A DNA stretch of 53,213 nucleotides from UBA1231 sp045652765 (GTDB lineage Bacteria; Bacillota_I; Bacilli_A; ML615J-28; CAG-313), in the NCBI GenBank assembly GCA_045652765.1, contig JAZOLG010000050.1, forward strand, positions 1 to 53,213, read 5' to 3'. Numbering within the stretch: the stretch's first letter is position 1; each line of letters opens with the position of its first letter. Both the position numbers and the translations under genes were made by a program. Shown piece by piece: positions 9,683-17,478 of this stretch. Under the pieces are notes generated by a model. The model was not told the origin of the DNA. It did no database searches and saw nothing but the letters and a program-made list of their open reading frames with translations.

Positions 9683-10000
9683 ATGAAAAAGAAAATGGAT
9701 TATACTTTACTCATAATTATCTTATCTATTGTTGTATATGGTTTATTAATGGTTTATTCCGCAAGTAACATCACCGCAAGTTTTAAATATCAAGATTCAT
9801 TTTATTATATTAAAAGACAAGTACTATTTGCTGGAATTGGTATTTTTTTAATGTTTTTAATTAGCCATGTTGACTTGGAAAAAATAAAGAGTAAGACAAC
9901 AATTATTTTTTTAATATGTTTTGCATTATTAATATTGGTTTTAATTCCAGGTATTGGTAGTGTTCGTGGAGGGGCGTGTCGTTGCTATACACTTAAATAG
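9683..10000 (+). pseudogene. ftsW: ftsW, 5' fragment interrupted by the mobile element
   Basis: The first 97 codons encode the start of FtsW, the septal peptidoglycan glycosyltransferase of the SEDS family: MDYTLLIIILSIVVYGLLMVYSAS in TM1, two more membrane segments and the PGIG motif. After GGA-GG the frame runs into element sequence, adding a few foreign residues (CRCYTLK) and stopping at 10000. The rest of the gene begins again at 31359, and joining the two at the shared GG gives exactly 364 codons with the correct spacing from PGIG to the next Trp. The protein from this fragment lacks the large extracellular loop and catalytic region and cannot be active. ftsW, murG and murB would form one operon in the uninterrupted chromosome. 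Confidence 0.93.
9961..9998 (+). other. attL: left junction of the element in ftsW
   Basis: Host ftsW sequence reaches GTTCGTGGA and then the shared core GG (9971-9972). Element sequence follows: N4, TGTCG (9977-9981) and ACACTTAAAT (9989-9998). These half-sites are the reverse complement of those at the right end, at matching distances from the core, as expected for the attP of a large serine integrase. Confidence 0.85.
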
Positions 10001-10010
10001 ATAAATTTAG

Positions 10011-10040
10011 AGGAGTTACACTTCAAGTAACTCCTTTTTT
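10011..10040 (+). terminator. terminator just inside the left end
   Basis: A 9-bp stem (AGGAGTTAC / GTAACTCCT) with a 7-base loop is followed by six T. It would end transcripts from the truncated ftsW before the first recombinase. Only 18 bases separate it from that gene's start, so the recombinase must be transcribed through it or from a promoter overlapping it. Confidence 0.85.
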
Positions 10041-10058
10041 GTATTGGAGGAAATGATT

Positions 10059-11651
10059 ATGGATGTGGTATCTTACGCTAGGTATAGCAGTGATATGCAA
10101 TCAGAAAGTTCAATAATCACTCAACAAGCAGCTATACGAAAATACTGTGGATCTAATGGTTACAAATTGATCAAGGAATTTTCTGATGCAGCATTATCAG
10201 GTACAGATGTTTCTCATCGATATGGATTTCAAGAAATGATTAACTATGTGTGTGAAAACAAAATTGATGCTGTAGTTGTTTATACGAGAGATAGATTCAG
10301 TAGAAATATCAATGATTTTTTAAGATATTTGGAAGTTTTAGATCATTATAATTGTAGATTGTTATGTGTTAATGGAATGAATGATGATACGCCTAGTGGT
10401 AAATTATCAGAATGGATAAATATTGCTTTGTCAGAATTTTATATTAAGAATTTATCTAGGGAAGTAAAAAGAGGAATGAAATATAATGTTCAAGTAGGAA
10501 AGTTCAATGGAGGAATGGACCTATTAGGATATGATATAGATTATAAGACAAAAAAATTCTTAATAAATCCGAAGGAAGCAGAAGCAGTAAAAATCATGTT
10601 TGATTTATTTATAAAGGGTTATAGTTATACACAAATTGAAAACTATTTATATGATAACGGATACAAAAGAAAAAATGGCAAACCTATAAGGCTTACCAAT
10701 CGTAATTTGTTGTGTAATAAAAAGTATATTGGAACTCATCATCAAAAATTTATTGAGGATGGTAAGAAAGAAGAAGTGATTGCTGAAAATGTTATACCGC
10801 CTATAATAGATAAAGAAACATTTGGTAGAGCTCAGGAAATATTAGATAAAAGACGAGGGAAAAGTATTAGAGTTTATCAATCACTACTTAGCGGAATAAT
10901 TATTTGCGGTTATACTGGAGCAGCAATTTGTGAAACATCGGTTACGAAACATCCTTTTGGAACTAGAACAACTATATATCAAAATTCAACAAAAGCAAAA
11001 TTTAAAAGGGATCAATACGCAAAACAAATAACTGGAAATGTTCTAAATGACTATGTATTGTGTTTAGTAGAAGAAACCTTATTGAGTGAAAAGAATATAT
11101 CAATTATTTATAAATTTATTAAAAAGATAATAGATAAAAAAGTTTCTAAAATCGTTAAAGAGATAAACAATCTGGAATCTGAATATAGTTTAGCTAGGGA
11201 ACACTATATATTTATTGTTCATGACATAGCTAAAGCTACTGAAGAAGAACAGCCTAATCTGCTAAATAAATTAGAAATTATATCTACTAAATTAAATAAT
11301 TTTGAAATTAAGAAGACTGAACTAAATTCTCAATTATTATTATTGCCATCTCTTACGAAAGAACAATTAAAAATAAATATGTTTAAATTATTAGAATCTT
11401 TTATTACAGCTAAAAATAAAAATTTGGTTTTAAAAAAGATATTTTCAAAGATTATTTTATTTAATGAAAATGTCGAATTTAGGCTTAATTTGGGAGTTTA
11501 TTTTAATAATGATAAAATTATCAGTGAAAAAGATTTAATTGCATCTTTCATGGTAAAAAGGTCTGATATAGTTGAATTTGTAAATAATAAGGATTTTAGT
11601 TTTATAAATATAAATGATTTAGATATAAAGGTGGTTAATTTTAATGAGTAA
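10059..11651 (+). CDS. large serine recombinase 1 (left end)
   Basis: A 530-residue site-specific recombinase. The start is ATG 10059, because GGAGG at 10046-10050 is 8 bases away; the ATG at 10053 is too close. The N-terminal resolvase domain has Y-A-R-Y-S with the catalytic Ser near residue 10, and YTRDRFSRN with the conserved Arg residues. A recombinase domain follows (GYSYTQIENYLYDNGYK, NVIPPIIDKETFGRAQEIL). The zinc-ribbon part (ICGYTGAAICETS, residues 280-295) lacks the usual CxxC plus second Cys pair and looks degenerate. A long coiled-coil region closes the protein. In the excised circle it would lie directly downstream of attP, so it is a leading candidate for the integrase. Its end overlaps the HU-like gene by 8 bases. 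Confidence 0.9.
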   Translation: MDVVSYARYSSDMQSESSIITQQAAIRKYCGSNGYKLIKEFSDAALSGTDVSHRYGFQEMINYVCENKIDAVVVYTRDRFSRNINDFLRYLEVLDHYNCRLLCVNGMNDDTPSGKLSEWINIALSEFYIKNLSREVKRGMKYNVQVGKFNGGMDLLGYDIDYKTKKFLINPKEAEAVKIMFDLFIKGYSYTQIENYLYDNGYKRKNGKPIRLTNRNLLCNKKYIGTHHQKFIEDGKKEEVIAENVIPPIIDKETFGRAQEILDKRRGKSIRVYQSLLSGIIICGYTGAAICETSVTKHPFGTRTTIYQNSTKAKFKRDQYAKQITGNVLNDYVLCLVEETLLSEKNISIIYKFIKKIIDKKVSKIVKEINNLESEYSLAREHYIFIVHDIAKATEEEQPNLLNKLEIISTKLNNFEIKKTELNSQLLLLPSLTKEQLKINMFKLLESFITAKNKNLVLKKIFSKIILFNENVEFRLNLGVYFNNDKIISEKDLIASFMVKRSDIVEFVNNKDFSFININDLDIKVVNFNE

Positions 11652-12012
11652 GTATAAAAATAAACTAGTTCAAAGACAACAATTGGTTAAAATTATTGCG
11701 TTTAATTTAGGCCTTGCAAGGAAAAGAGTAGATCAAGTATTAAAAATGCAAGAAGAACTTATTGTGAAGTTTATGATGGAAGGACGGATTGTATCTTTTG
11801 GAGATTTTGTAACCTTCAGAGCAAGAATATCAAAGAAAGGAAAAAATCTTGTCAATCAAGAACGACTATATCCTGACATTATACCAAGTAGAGCATTAAT
11901 TAAACTGTTAAGAGGTGTAGAGATACCAGAACTGGCAAGAATGCCATTTAAAAGTATTATAAGGTGGCATCCCGAATTAAGAGAAGAATATGAAAATGGA
12001 GCAACTGAATAA
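11644..12012 (+). CDS. HU/IHF-like DNA-bending protein
   Basis: A 122-residue basic protein. Residues 12-90 follow the HU fold: a helical start with LVKIIAFNLGLARKRVDQVL, then the beta-arm region IVSFGDFVTFRARISKKGKN, which matches the HU signature V-x-F-G-x-F-x-x-x-x-R-x-x-R-x-G-x-N, and ending RALIKLLRG like the HU C-terminal helix. About 30 extra residues follow. HU proteins bend DNA and often assist recombination complexes. Its overlap with recombinase 1 suggests they are made together and that it may serve as an accessory or directionality factor for integration; that role is inference. Confidence 0.75.
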   Translation: MSKYKNKLVQRQQLVKIIAFNLGLARKRVDQVLKMQEELIVKFMMEGRIVSFGDFVTFRARISKKGKNLVNQERLYPDIIPSRALIKLLRGVEIPELARMPFKSIIRWHPELREEYENGATE

Positions 12013-12027
12013 AGGTTGCTCTTTTTA
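11999..12027 (+). terminator. terminator overlapping the end of the HU-like gene
   Basis: GAGCAAC / GTTGCTC (7 bp) with a 9-base loop contains the stop codon and is followed by TTTTTATTT. Confidence 0.75.
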
Positions 12028-12045
12028 TTTAGGAAGGATAAAGAA

Positions 12046-13647
12046 ATGGAAAATAGTATTATTAGTCAAGAAAAATATCAAAGTCTATTTGAGACAATGA
12101 AAAAGTTAATATCGAAAGTTTATGCTAATGTAAGTGATTTAAGTATTAAAAAGAATTTGAGTTTATGGTTAAAAAATAAAAAGAAACTTTATGATGTTTT
12201 ATCGAAAGATCCAAATTGGAATGATGAAGAGTTATGTTTAGTTTTAAAAACTAAAGTTCATAGAAAGTTAAAATTACCATTAGTAAGAGAAATACTTGGA
12301 TGTTTAGTGAAAAATCATCAAATATGTTTAGATTCTAAGAAATATAGAATTGCTGATGCATTAAGAGGATATTTGAATACAATTGATGAAAGATTATTTG
12401 ATGGTTTTATTAAACAAGAAGATATTGATAATCAAAAAGCCCGATTTGAACAAGCAGTCGGACGAGATTATTCTGATGAAGAAATTATTAAATTATTCGA
12501 GGAACACCAATACGCACATTATTCTTATGCAAATAGTTGTATTTGTTATGCATTAATATTGAAACATAAAATTAGGGAAGGGCAAAAGTGGAGTAAGGTA
12601 TTAAATAAAATAATTAAAGCAGAAGGACTTGATGTAGGCAAAACAGATTTATTCTCATTAAATAATGCTGATGAAATAAATGGAGTAAGAGATTATTTAA
12701 ATAAGAATGATTCTAATTGGTATATTGATTATTATTATAATTATAATCAATTGTTTGCTGTATTAAGTGATATATTAAGTCCTTTAGAGTATGACGAAAC
12801 TATTTACATTTCGCTTAATCCTATAGATTATTTGACTCAATCGCATGGAGATAATTGGAATTCTTGCCATAGTTTAAGAGATAAAGGATGCTATCATTCT
12901 GCTACTTTAACAATGATGACAGATAGTTCAACATTAATTGCTTATACTCTATCAAAAGAAGTAGATTCAGATTATTCACTATACAATAAGAAAACAAGAC
13001 AATCGTTATTTATTGGAGAAAATTTTAATTCAATATTTCAGAATTCTTTTTATCCTTCAAAAGATTTACAGGAAGCTAAAGCAGTAAGAGAATATTTAGA
13101 GGAAATTCTCTCAAATGAAAATAAACTTCCAAACAAGTGGATAAAAGTAAATTCTATTGATGATATTGAAGATGATGATTATTTAGGCTATTGTGATTGG
13201 GAAGCAGGACAACAGTTTGTTTGTGCTCACTTAAAGGATTCAAATAAACCTTATACAATAGTAATTGGATCTGAGGCTTTCACAATTGATGATCCGAATT
13301 CATATATTCAATGTGAAAAAAGTCTAAGTGTAAATCTTGGAAAATGTGCAGACTGTGGAAATGAAGAAGATGAATTAACATATCTTCCATATTATGACAG
13401 AAGTGTATGTTGTTGTTGTTTAGAAAATGATTATGTTTATTGTGAAGATGAAGGACAATATCGTTTATATGAAGATGCCATTTATTTAGAAGATAAGCAA
13501 TACTATGTAACATTAAATTGTGAGCATTATTATTGTGAAAAATGTGGATGTTACTATTCTGAAGTAGTAGATTCAGAAGAATACGGTGAAAAATGTGAAG
13601 AATGTTATGAAAACTTAAAAGGAATAAAAAATGAAACAGATTATTAA
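12046..13647 (+). CDS. unknown protein with W-x-S-C-H core and C-terminal zinc ribbons
   Basis: A 533-residue protein. The start at ATG 12046 is supported by AGGAAGG at 12031-12037. The first 230 residues are helical and charged. Near residues 270-300 is a compact block, HGDNWNSCHSL followed by GCYHSATLTMM and STLIAYTL. Similar 'W-x-S-C-H ... G-x-Y-x-x-G/A' blocks occur, as I recall, in uncharacterised proteins of Firmicutes phages and plasmids, distantly like PcfJ. The last 120 residues hold several Cys pairs (CADC, CCCC, CEKC, CEEC), so at least two zinc-binding ribbons. It overlaps the peptidase-like gene by 17 bases, suggesting a joint function. No catalytic assignment is possible. Confidence 0.6.
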   Translation: MENSIISQEKYQSLFETMKKLISKVYANVSDLSIKKNLSLWLKNKKKLYDVLSKDPNWNDEELCLVLKTKVHRKLKLPLVREILGCLVKNHQICLDSKKYRIADALRGYLNTIDERLFDGFIKQEDIDNQKARFEQAVGRDYSDEEIIKLFEEHQYAHYSYANSCICYALILKHKIREGQKWSKVLNKIIKAEGLDVGKTDLFSLNNADEINGVRDYLNKNDSNWYIDYYYNYNQLFAVLSDILSPLEYDETIYISLNPIDYLTQSHGDNWNSCHSLRDKGCYHSATLTMMTDSSTLIAYTLSKEVDSDYSLYNKKTRQSLFIGENFNSIFQNSFYPSKDLQEAKAVREYLEEILSNENKLPNKWIKVNSIDDIEDDDYLGYCDWEAGQQFVCAHLKDSNKPYTIVIGSEAFTIDDPNSYIQCEKSLSVNLGKCADCGNEEDELTYLPYYDRSVCCCCLENDYVYCEDEGQYRLYEDAIYLEDKQYYVTLNCEHYYCEKCGCYYSEVVDSEEYGEKCEECYENLKGIKNETDY

Positions 13648-14572
13648 TAAATTAATAACAATTTGCAAAATGTCACAACAAGAACTTCTAAACCAATTAC
13701 CTGAATATCTAGAAAGATATTATCCAAAAGAAAGTATCTATATTACACGAAAATATATATATGTTAAAGGTGATATTCCTGTATTATTAGTAGCACATAT
13801 GGATACTGTGCATCTAACAACTCCAGAGAACATATGGATATCTTCAGATCAAACTAAAATAAAATCAGATGAAGGTATCGGTGGAGATGATAGATGTGGA
13901 ATATATGCATTGAATTATATAGCTACTAAACCAATTAAACCTCATTTGTTATATACAACAGATGAAGAAATAGGAGCAATAGGAGCACAGGAATTTTGTG
14001 CTGATTATGAAGATATAGATGTTAATTGTATTATTGAACTTGATAGACGTGGTGATAAAGATGTTGTCGTATATGATGATGAAAATACTAATCTATATAA
14101 AAAATTTGAAAAGCTTGGATTTACTTTAGCAAATGGTAGCTTTACAGATATATCATGTATATCTCCACATTTTAAAATAAGTGGAGTAAATTTATCTATA
14201 GGTTATTATAATGCACATACTTGTAACGAATATATAGATATCAACGTTTTAAAAGAAAATATAGATATCCTATATAAATTTTTAGAAAATCCTAAGAACT
14301 ACCGCAAGAAATATATATATAAAGAAAAGCAAGTCAAAAATATTTTTAATAGATATAGATATCTATATCGAGATAATAAATGTGATTATTGTGGAAGTTA
14401 TATAAATGATTTTGATGAGGAATTTATCACAGAGGAGGGAGTATTTTGTGAAAGTTGTTTTAATAGATATTTAAATGATTATATGATTTGCCCTCATTGT
14501 AACGAAATAGTTTATAAAGCAAAAAAATGTGAATATTGTGGATCAAAATTAAAGGAGGATGAATATGTTTAA
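13631..14572 (+). CDS. M20/M28-like metallopeptidase domain fused to zinc ribbons
   Basis: A 313-residue protein. Residues 1-220 show the co-catalytic zinc peptidase pattern: VAHMDTV (first His and Asp pair, near residue 56), GIGGDDRCG (bridging Asp), TDEEIGAIGA (general-base and metal Glu), ELDRRG (metal Asp) and a late His in YYNAHTCNEY. All expected metal ligands appear present, so it may be an active amidohydrolase or aminopeptidase. The C-terminal 70 residues add two zinc ribbons (CDYC...CESC, CPHC...CEYC), which is unusual for this family and suggests nucleic-acid or protein docking. It starts inside the preceding zinc-ribbon gene. The substrate is unknown. Confidence 0.7.
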   Translation: MKQIINKLITICKMSQQELLNQLPEYLERYYPKESIYITRKYIYVKGDIPVLLVAHMDTVHLTTPENIWISSDQTKIKSDEGIGGDDRCGIYALNYIATKPIKPHLLYTTDEEIGAIGAQEFCADYEDIDVNCIIELDRRGDKDVVVYDDENTNLYKKFEKLGFTLANGSFTDISCISPHFKISGVNLSIGYYNAHTCNEYIDINVLKENIDILYKFLENPKNYRKKYIYKEKQVKNIFNRYRYLYRDNKCDYCGSYINDFDEEFITEEGVFCESCFNRYLNDYMICPHCNEIVYKAKKCEYCGSKLKEDEYV

Positions 14573-14897
14573 TAAACAAAAGTATTTAACAAGTGGAGTG
14601 CTTAATTCAATACCTATTGATGTTATTATCGCATTATTTATTTTAATTGATAAACTAAAAGATAAAATGGAAGTAGATTATCTACAAGTGTTCGAAATAA
14701 CATCAAAAGAAAATAATAATTATGAGATAATCCACAAACAAGAAGAGCCACTTTATGAAGAAAAGTTTTTATATGAAAGTCCAATATCAGATTATAATAC
14801 AAGTTTTCCTAAACTTGATAAATGTAAAGTTTTTATAATTGATGATACAGGAACGGAAGAAGGAAATATTACAGTTTTACTAGCGGAGGAATATTAA
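14565..14897 (+). CDS. hypothetical protein, DUF960-like size
   Basis: A 110-residue protein starting MFNKQKYLTSGVLNSIPIDV. ATG 14565 is chosen because AGGAGG at 14553-14558 is 6 bases away; the ATG at 14559 abuts the ribosome site. It overlaps the peptidase-like gene by 8 bases, and its stop overlaps the next start (TAATG). The opening 'Y-x-T-x-G-V-x-x-x-I-P' and later 'Q-x-x-E-x-P-x-Y' recall small phage/plasmid proteins of the DUF960 type, but this is only a weak resemblance. No catalytic motif is visible. Confidence 0.55.
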   Translation: MFNKQKYLTSGVLNSIPIDVIIALFILIDKLKDKMEVDYLQVFEITSKENNNYEIIHKQEEPLYEEKFLYESPISDYNTSFPKLDKCKVFIIDDTGTEEGNITVLLAEEY

Positions 14898-15178
14898 TGC
14901 AAAATAAAAGAAAAAATAATAAAAATTTAGTAAAAAGAAATAATCAACTAGTTCCTAATAGATCCTCAGGCAAAATTAACATACCAAAATATCCTAGATT
15001 AAATAATTTTATTTATAATCCTAAAGGTGACAGGGTTATTTTAGGAAGGTCTGTTAGAACTGTTGAAGTACGAAATAATCGTAATGAAAAACTTGTCATA
15101 AGAGAAGAACATGACTATATAAATTCAAATGGAAAAAATAATTCAAGAATTACTAATGGAAACTTTTATAATGAATAA
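14897..15178 (+). CDS. small basic hypothetical protein
   Basis: A 93-residue protein rich in Lys, Arg and Asn (MQNKRKNNKNLVKRNNQ), probably unstructured at its N-terminus. It is translationally coupled to the preceding gene through TAATG, with GGAGG upstream. The high positive charge suggests nucleic-acid binding. No known family was recognised. Confidence 0.5.
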   Translation: MQNKRKNNKNLVKRNNQLVPNRSSGKINIPKYPRLNNFIYNPKGDRVILGRSVRTVEVRNNRNEKLVIREEHDYINSNGKNNSRITNGNFYNE

Positions 15179-15251
15179 AAGTAGATTCATTACTATTATA
15201 CTGAGTTATTCTTGAAAATATGATATATAATTAAAAAGTAGGTATTAAATT

Positions 15252-15488
15252 ATGATCGAATTAGAAAAGAAACAAATTAGTGATCAAGAAAGAGAAAGAA
15301 GACTTAGCGACTATGAATTAAGGTTAAGAACACTTCATAAAATGAGATGGGGATTGCTTCAAATGGCTCATCATGATAATCATGATAATCATCGTGGTTA
15401 TGATGACGAATTCTATGTTGAGGCTAATGAGATTATTAATGAAGTCGAGCGTAGAGTTTGGAAATATGTTAATGGAGAAACAGATTAG
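15252..15488 (+). CDS. small charged hypothetical protein
   Basis: A 78-residue, mostly helical protein (EKKQISDQERERRLSDYELR; later NEIINEVERRVWKYV) with a short His/Asp-rich linker (HHDNHDNHRG) that could bind metal. It stands alone between a 73-base gap and a strong terminator. The ribosome site (AGTAGGTATTAA) is weak. The function is unknown. Confidence 0.45.
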   Translation: MIELEKKQISDQERERRLSDYELRLRTLHKMRWGLLQMAHHDNHDNHRGYDDEFYVEANEIINEVERRVWKYVNGETD

Positions 15489-15492
15489 TATT

Positions 15493-15521
15493 AGAATGGT
15501 TAATAAACCATTCTTTTTTTA
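15493..15521 (+). terminator. terminator before the restriction operon
   Basis: A 9-bp perfect stem (AGAATGGTT / AACCATTCT) with an AATA loop is followed by a run of T. Confidence 0.9.
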
Positions 15522-15639
15522 TTTAAAATTTATAAAATTAGCTGCAGTTTATGTTAAAATATGTTTTATTTAAACAAAATTTATAAAATTATGATATAAT
15601 TAAACATAATTGAATTAAAATTTTTTGGAGGTTTTTGCT

Positions 15640-17448
15640 GTGGGAGAAAATAAAATTGTAAAAAGTGAAGTACAACCACTAAAAGATTTGTTTGGAACAA
15701 ATTTTGATGTTGATTTTTATCAAAGAGAATACGTTTGGCAACGTAAGCAATTAGAAGATTTAATAATTGACTTATCAAATGAGTTTTTGAAAAATTGGAA
15801 TCCTGCACATCAAATTAGAAATGTGAATACTTATGACCCTTACTTTATGGGGGAAATTGTTGTTTCAGATAAAGGTGAAGAAAAATGTGCAGTAATTGAT
15901 GGTCAACAAAGAATAACAACATTAACGCTTTTGTTAATTTATATTCTTAGAACATATGGTCATGTAGATCATTTCCCTAAAGGAGATGTGCAAAAACTAA
16001 TATATTCAGACTGGTTTGGAGAATTGTTATTCAAACTTGACATTGAAGAACGTAAAGAATGTATGTTGAGTTTATATGAAAACGGTGAATATATAGTTAA
16101 AGAAGAAGATTCTATTTCAGTAAAAAATATTGTTTCAAGATATTTAGAAATTTCCGAATGTTGGAACGATAAAATCAATGAACAAAATATAGTACCGTTT
16201 ATTTACTGGATTAAAGAAAAAGTAATGTTTTCAAAAGTTTGGACTAACAGTGATGAGTTTGCTTATGTAATTTTTGAAACAATGAATGATAGAGGATTAT
16301 CTTTGACTCAAGTGGAAATGTTAAGAAGTTATTTGCTAGCTAATATTGATACAGATGAAAGAGAAAAAGCAATGCATACTTTTGATGAAGTTGTTAAAAA
16401 TCTTATTAAAATAAAACTTTCCTCTAAATCAAAAGCAGAATTTGAATTTTTCAAAATATATTTAAGAGGACATTACGCTCAAGATTTTTCGCAAGCAAAA
16501 AACAGTACATCAGACTTTGTAAGAATTGGTAAAGAATTTCACAGATGGGTTAGAGATAATGAACCATTGCTAGAATTAACTGATTCTACATGTTATATAA
16601 AATTTATTAATAGAATTAAATACTTTGCTGATGTATATCAAAAAATTAATAATATTATTTTGAATAGAAACTCAAAAGATTTTTTATATTTAGTGGTTAA
16701 TAGTGATTATGGATTTACACTACAACCTGCCTTAATACTATCAGCTATTAATTATATGGATTCAGATTATATAGTAGAAGAAAAAATAAAAGTGGTTTCT
16801 AAATATCTTACAAAAGTATTAACTTGGAGGGTTTGGAATCATTGGATTATTTCTCAAAGTTCATTGGAATCTCCAATATATGAATTATGTAAAAAAGTCA
16901 GAGGAATGTCTATAGCTGAATTGAAGACATTCTTGAATCAAGATCCAATAAAAGAAGTTCCTGAACTTGTTAATTCTCCTACATTGAATCAACAAAATAG
17001 ACAAAGAATTAAAGTTTTACTTTCATTGATTACAGAAATAGTAGCATATAATTCTGGTGAATCAGATTATATTTTGAATAATTCAGATATTGAAGTTGAA
17101 CATATTTGGTCAAATCATTATTATCAACATTTAGATGAATTTGATAATGAAAATGATTTTGCTAATACAAGAAATAACATCGGGGATTTATTAGTTTTGC
17201 CAAAATCGTTTAATGCTTCATTTGGAGACAATCCTTATGAATCTAAAGTAATTCAATATTTCTCTCATAACATATTAGCTCAATCATTAAATGAGAAGAA
17301 ATATGAAAATAATCCTGGATTTGTAAAATTTATTACAAATTCAAATTTAAAATTTAAACCCTACAATTCTTTCAAACGTAGTTCAATAATTGAAAGAGCT
17401 GATTTATATCGAGAAATATTATTGTGGAATTGGCGTAAAGAACAATAA
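15640..17448 (+). CDS. DUF262/DUF1524 protein, GmrSD-like type IV restriction family
   Basis: A 602-residue protein that probably uses GTG 15640 as its start, with GGAGG at 15627-15631 eight bases upstream. The N-terminal DUF262 (ParB-like nucleotide-binding fold) has the family motif DGQQRITTL near residue 87 and 'Q-R-x-Y-V-W' near residue 30. The C-terminal DUF1524 has VEHIW near residue 486, the first His of an HNH/His-Me finger nuclease, followed by N-x-x-x-N-I-G-D-L-L-V-L. GmrSD proteins use NTP hydrolysis to cleave DNA with modified cytosines. It sits 30 bases upstream of hsdM, so it appears to be part of one defence operon with the type I system, perhaps attacking phages whose modified DNA escapes HsdR. 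That division of labour is inferred. Confidence 0.85.
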   Translation: MGENKIVKSEVQPLKDLFGTNFDVDFYQREYVWQRKQLEDLIIDLSNEFLKNWNPAHQIRNVNTYDPYFMGEIVVSDKGEEKCAVIDGQQRITTLTLLLIYILRTYGHVDHFPKGDVQKLIYSDWFGELLFKLDIEERKECMLSLYENGEYIVKEEDSISVKNIVSRYLEISECWNDKINEQNIVPFIYWIKEKVMFSKVWTNSDEFAYVIFETMNDRGLSLTQVEMLRSYLLANIDTDEREKAMHTFDEVVKNLIKIKLSSKSKAEFEFFKIYLRGHYAQDFSQAKNSTSDFVRIGKEFHRWVRDNEPLLELTDSTCYIKFINRIKYFADVYQKINNIILNRNSKDFLYLVVNSDYGFTLQPALILSAINYMDSDYIVEEKIKVVSKYLTKVLTWRVWNHWIISQSSLESPIYELCKKVRGMSIAELKTFLNQDPIKEVPELVNSPTLNQQNRQRIKVLLSLITEIVAYNSGESDYILNNSDIEVEHIWSNHYYQHLDEFDNENDFANTRNNIGDLLVLPKSFNASFGDNPYESKVIQYFSHNILAQSLNEKKYENNPGFVKFITNSNLKFKPYNSFKRSSIIERADLYREILLWNWRKEQ

Positions 17449-17478
17449 AATTTATTTTTAACACAAGGGAGTATATTT

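Noticed and set aside
13280..13513. Minus-strand ORF of 77 residues, and other antisense ORFs such as 18159-18575 and 41778-42110
   Set aside because: They are reverse frames of strongly coding genes, with no ribosome site and low-complexity translation.
15373..15573. 66-residue ORF overlapping the 78-residue gene
   Set aside because: Shifted frame of the same sequence, rich in Ile/Met, running through the terminator at 15493-15521.
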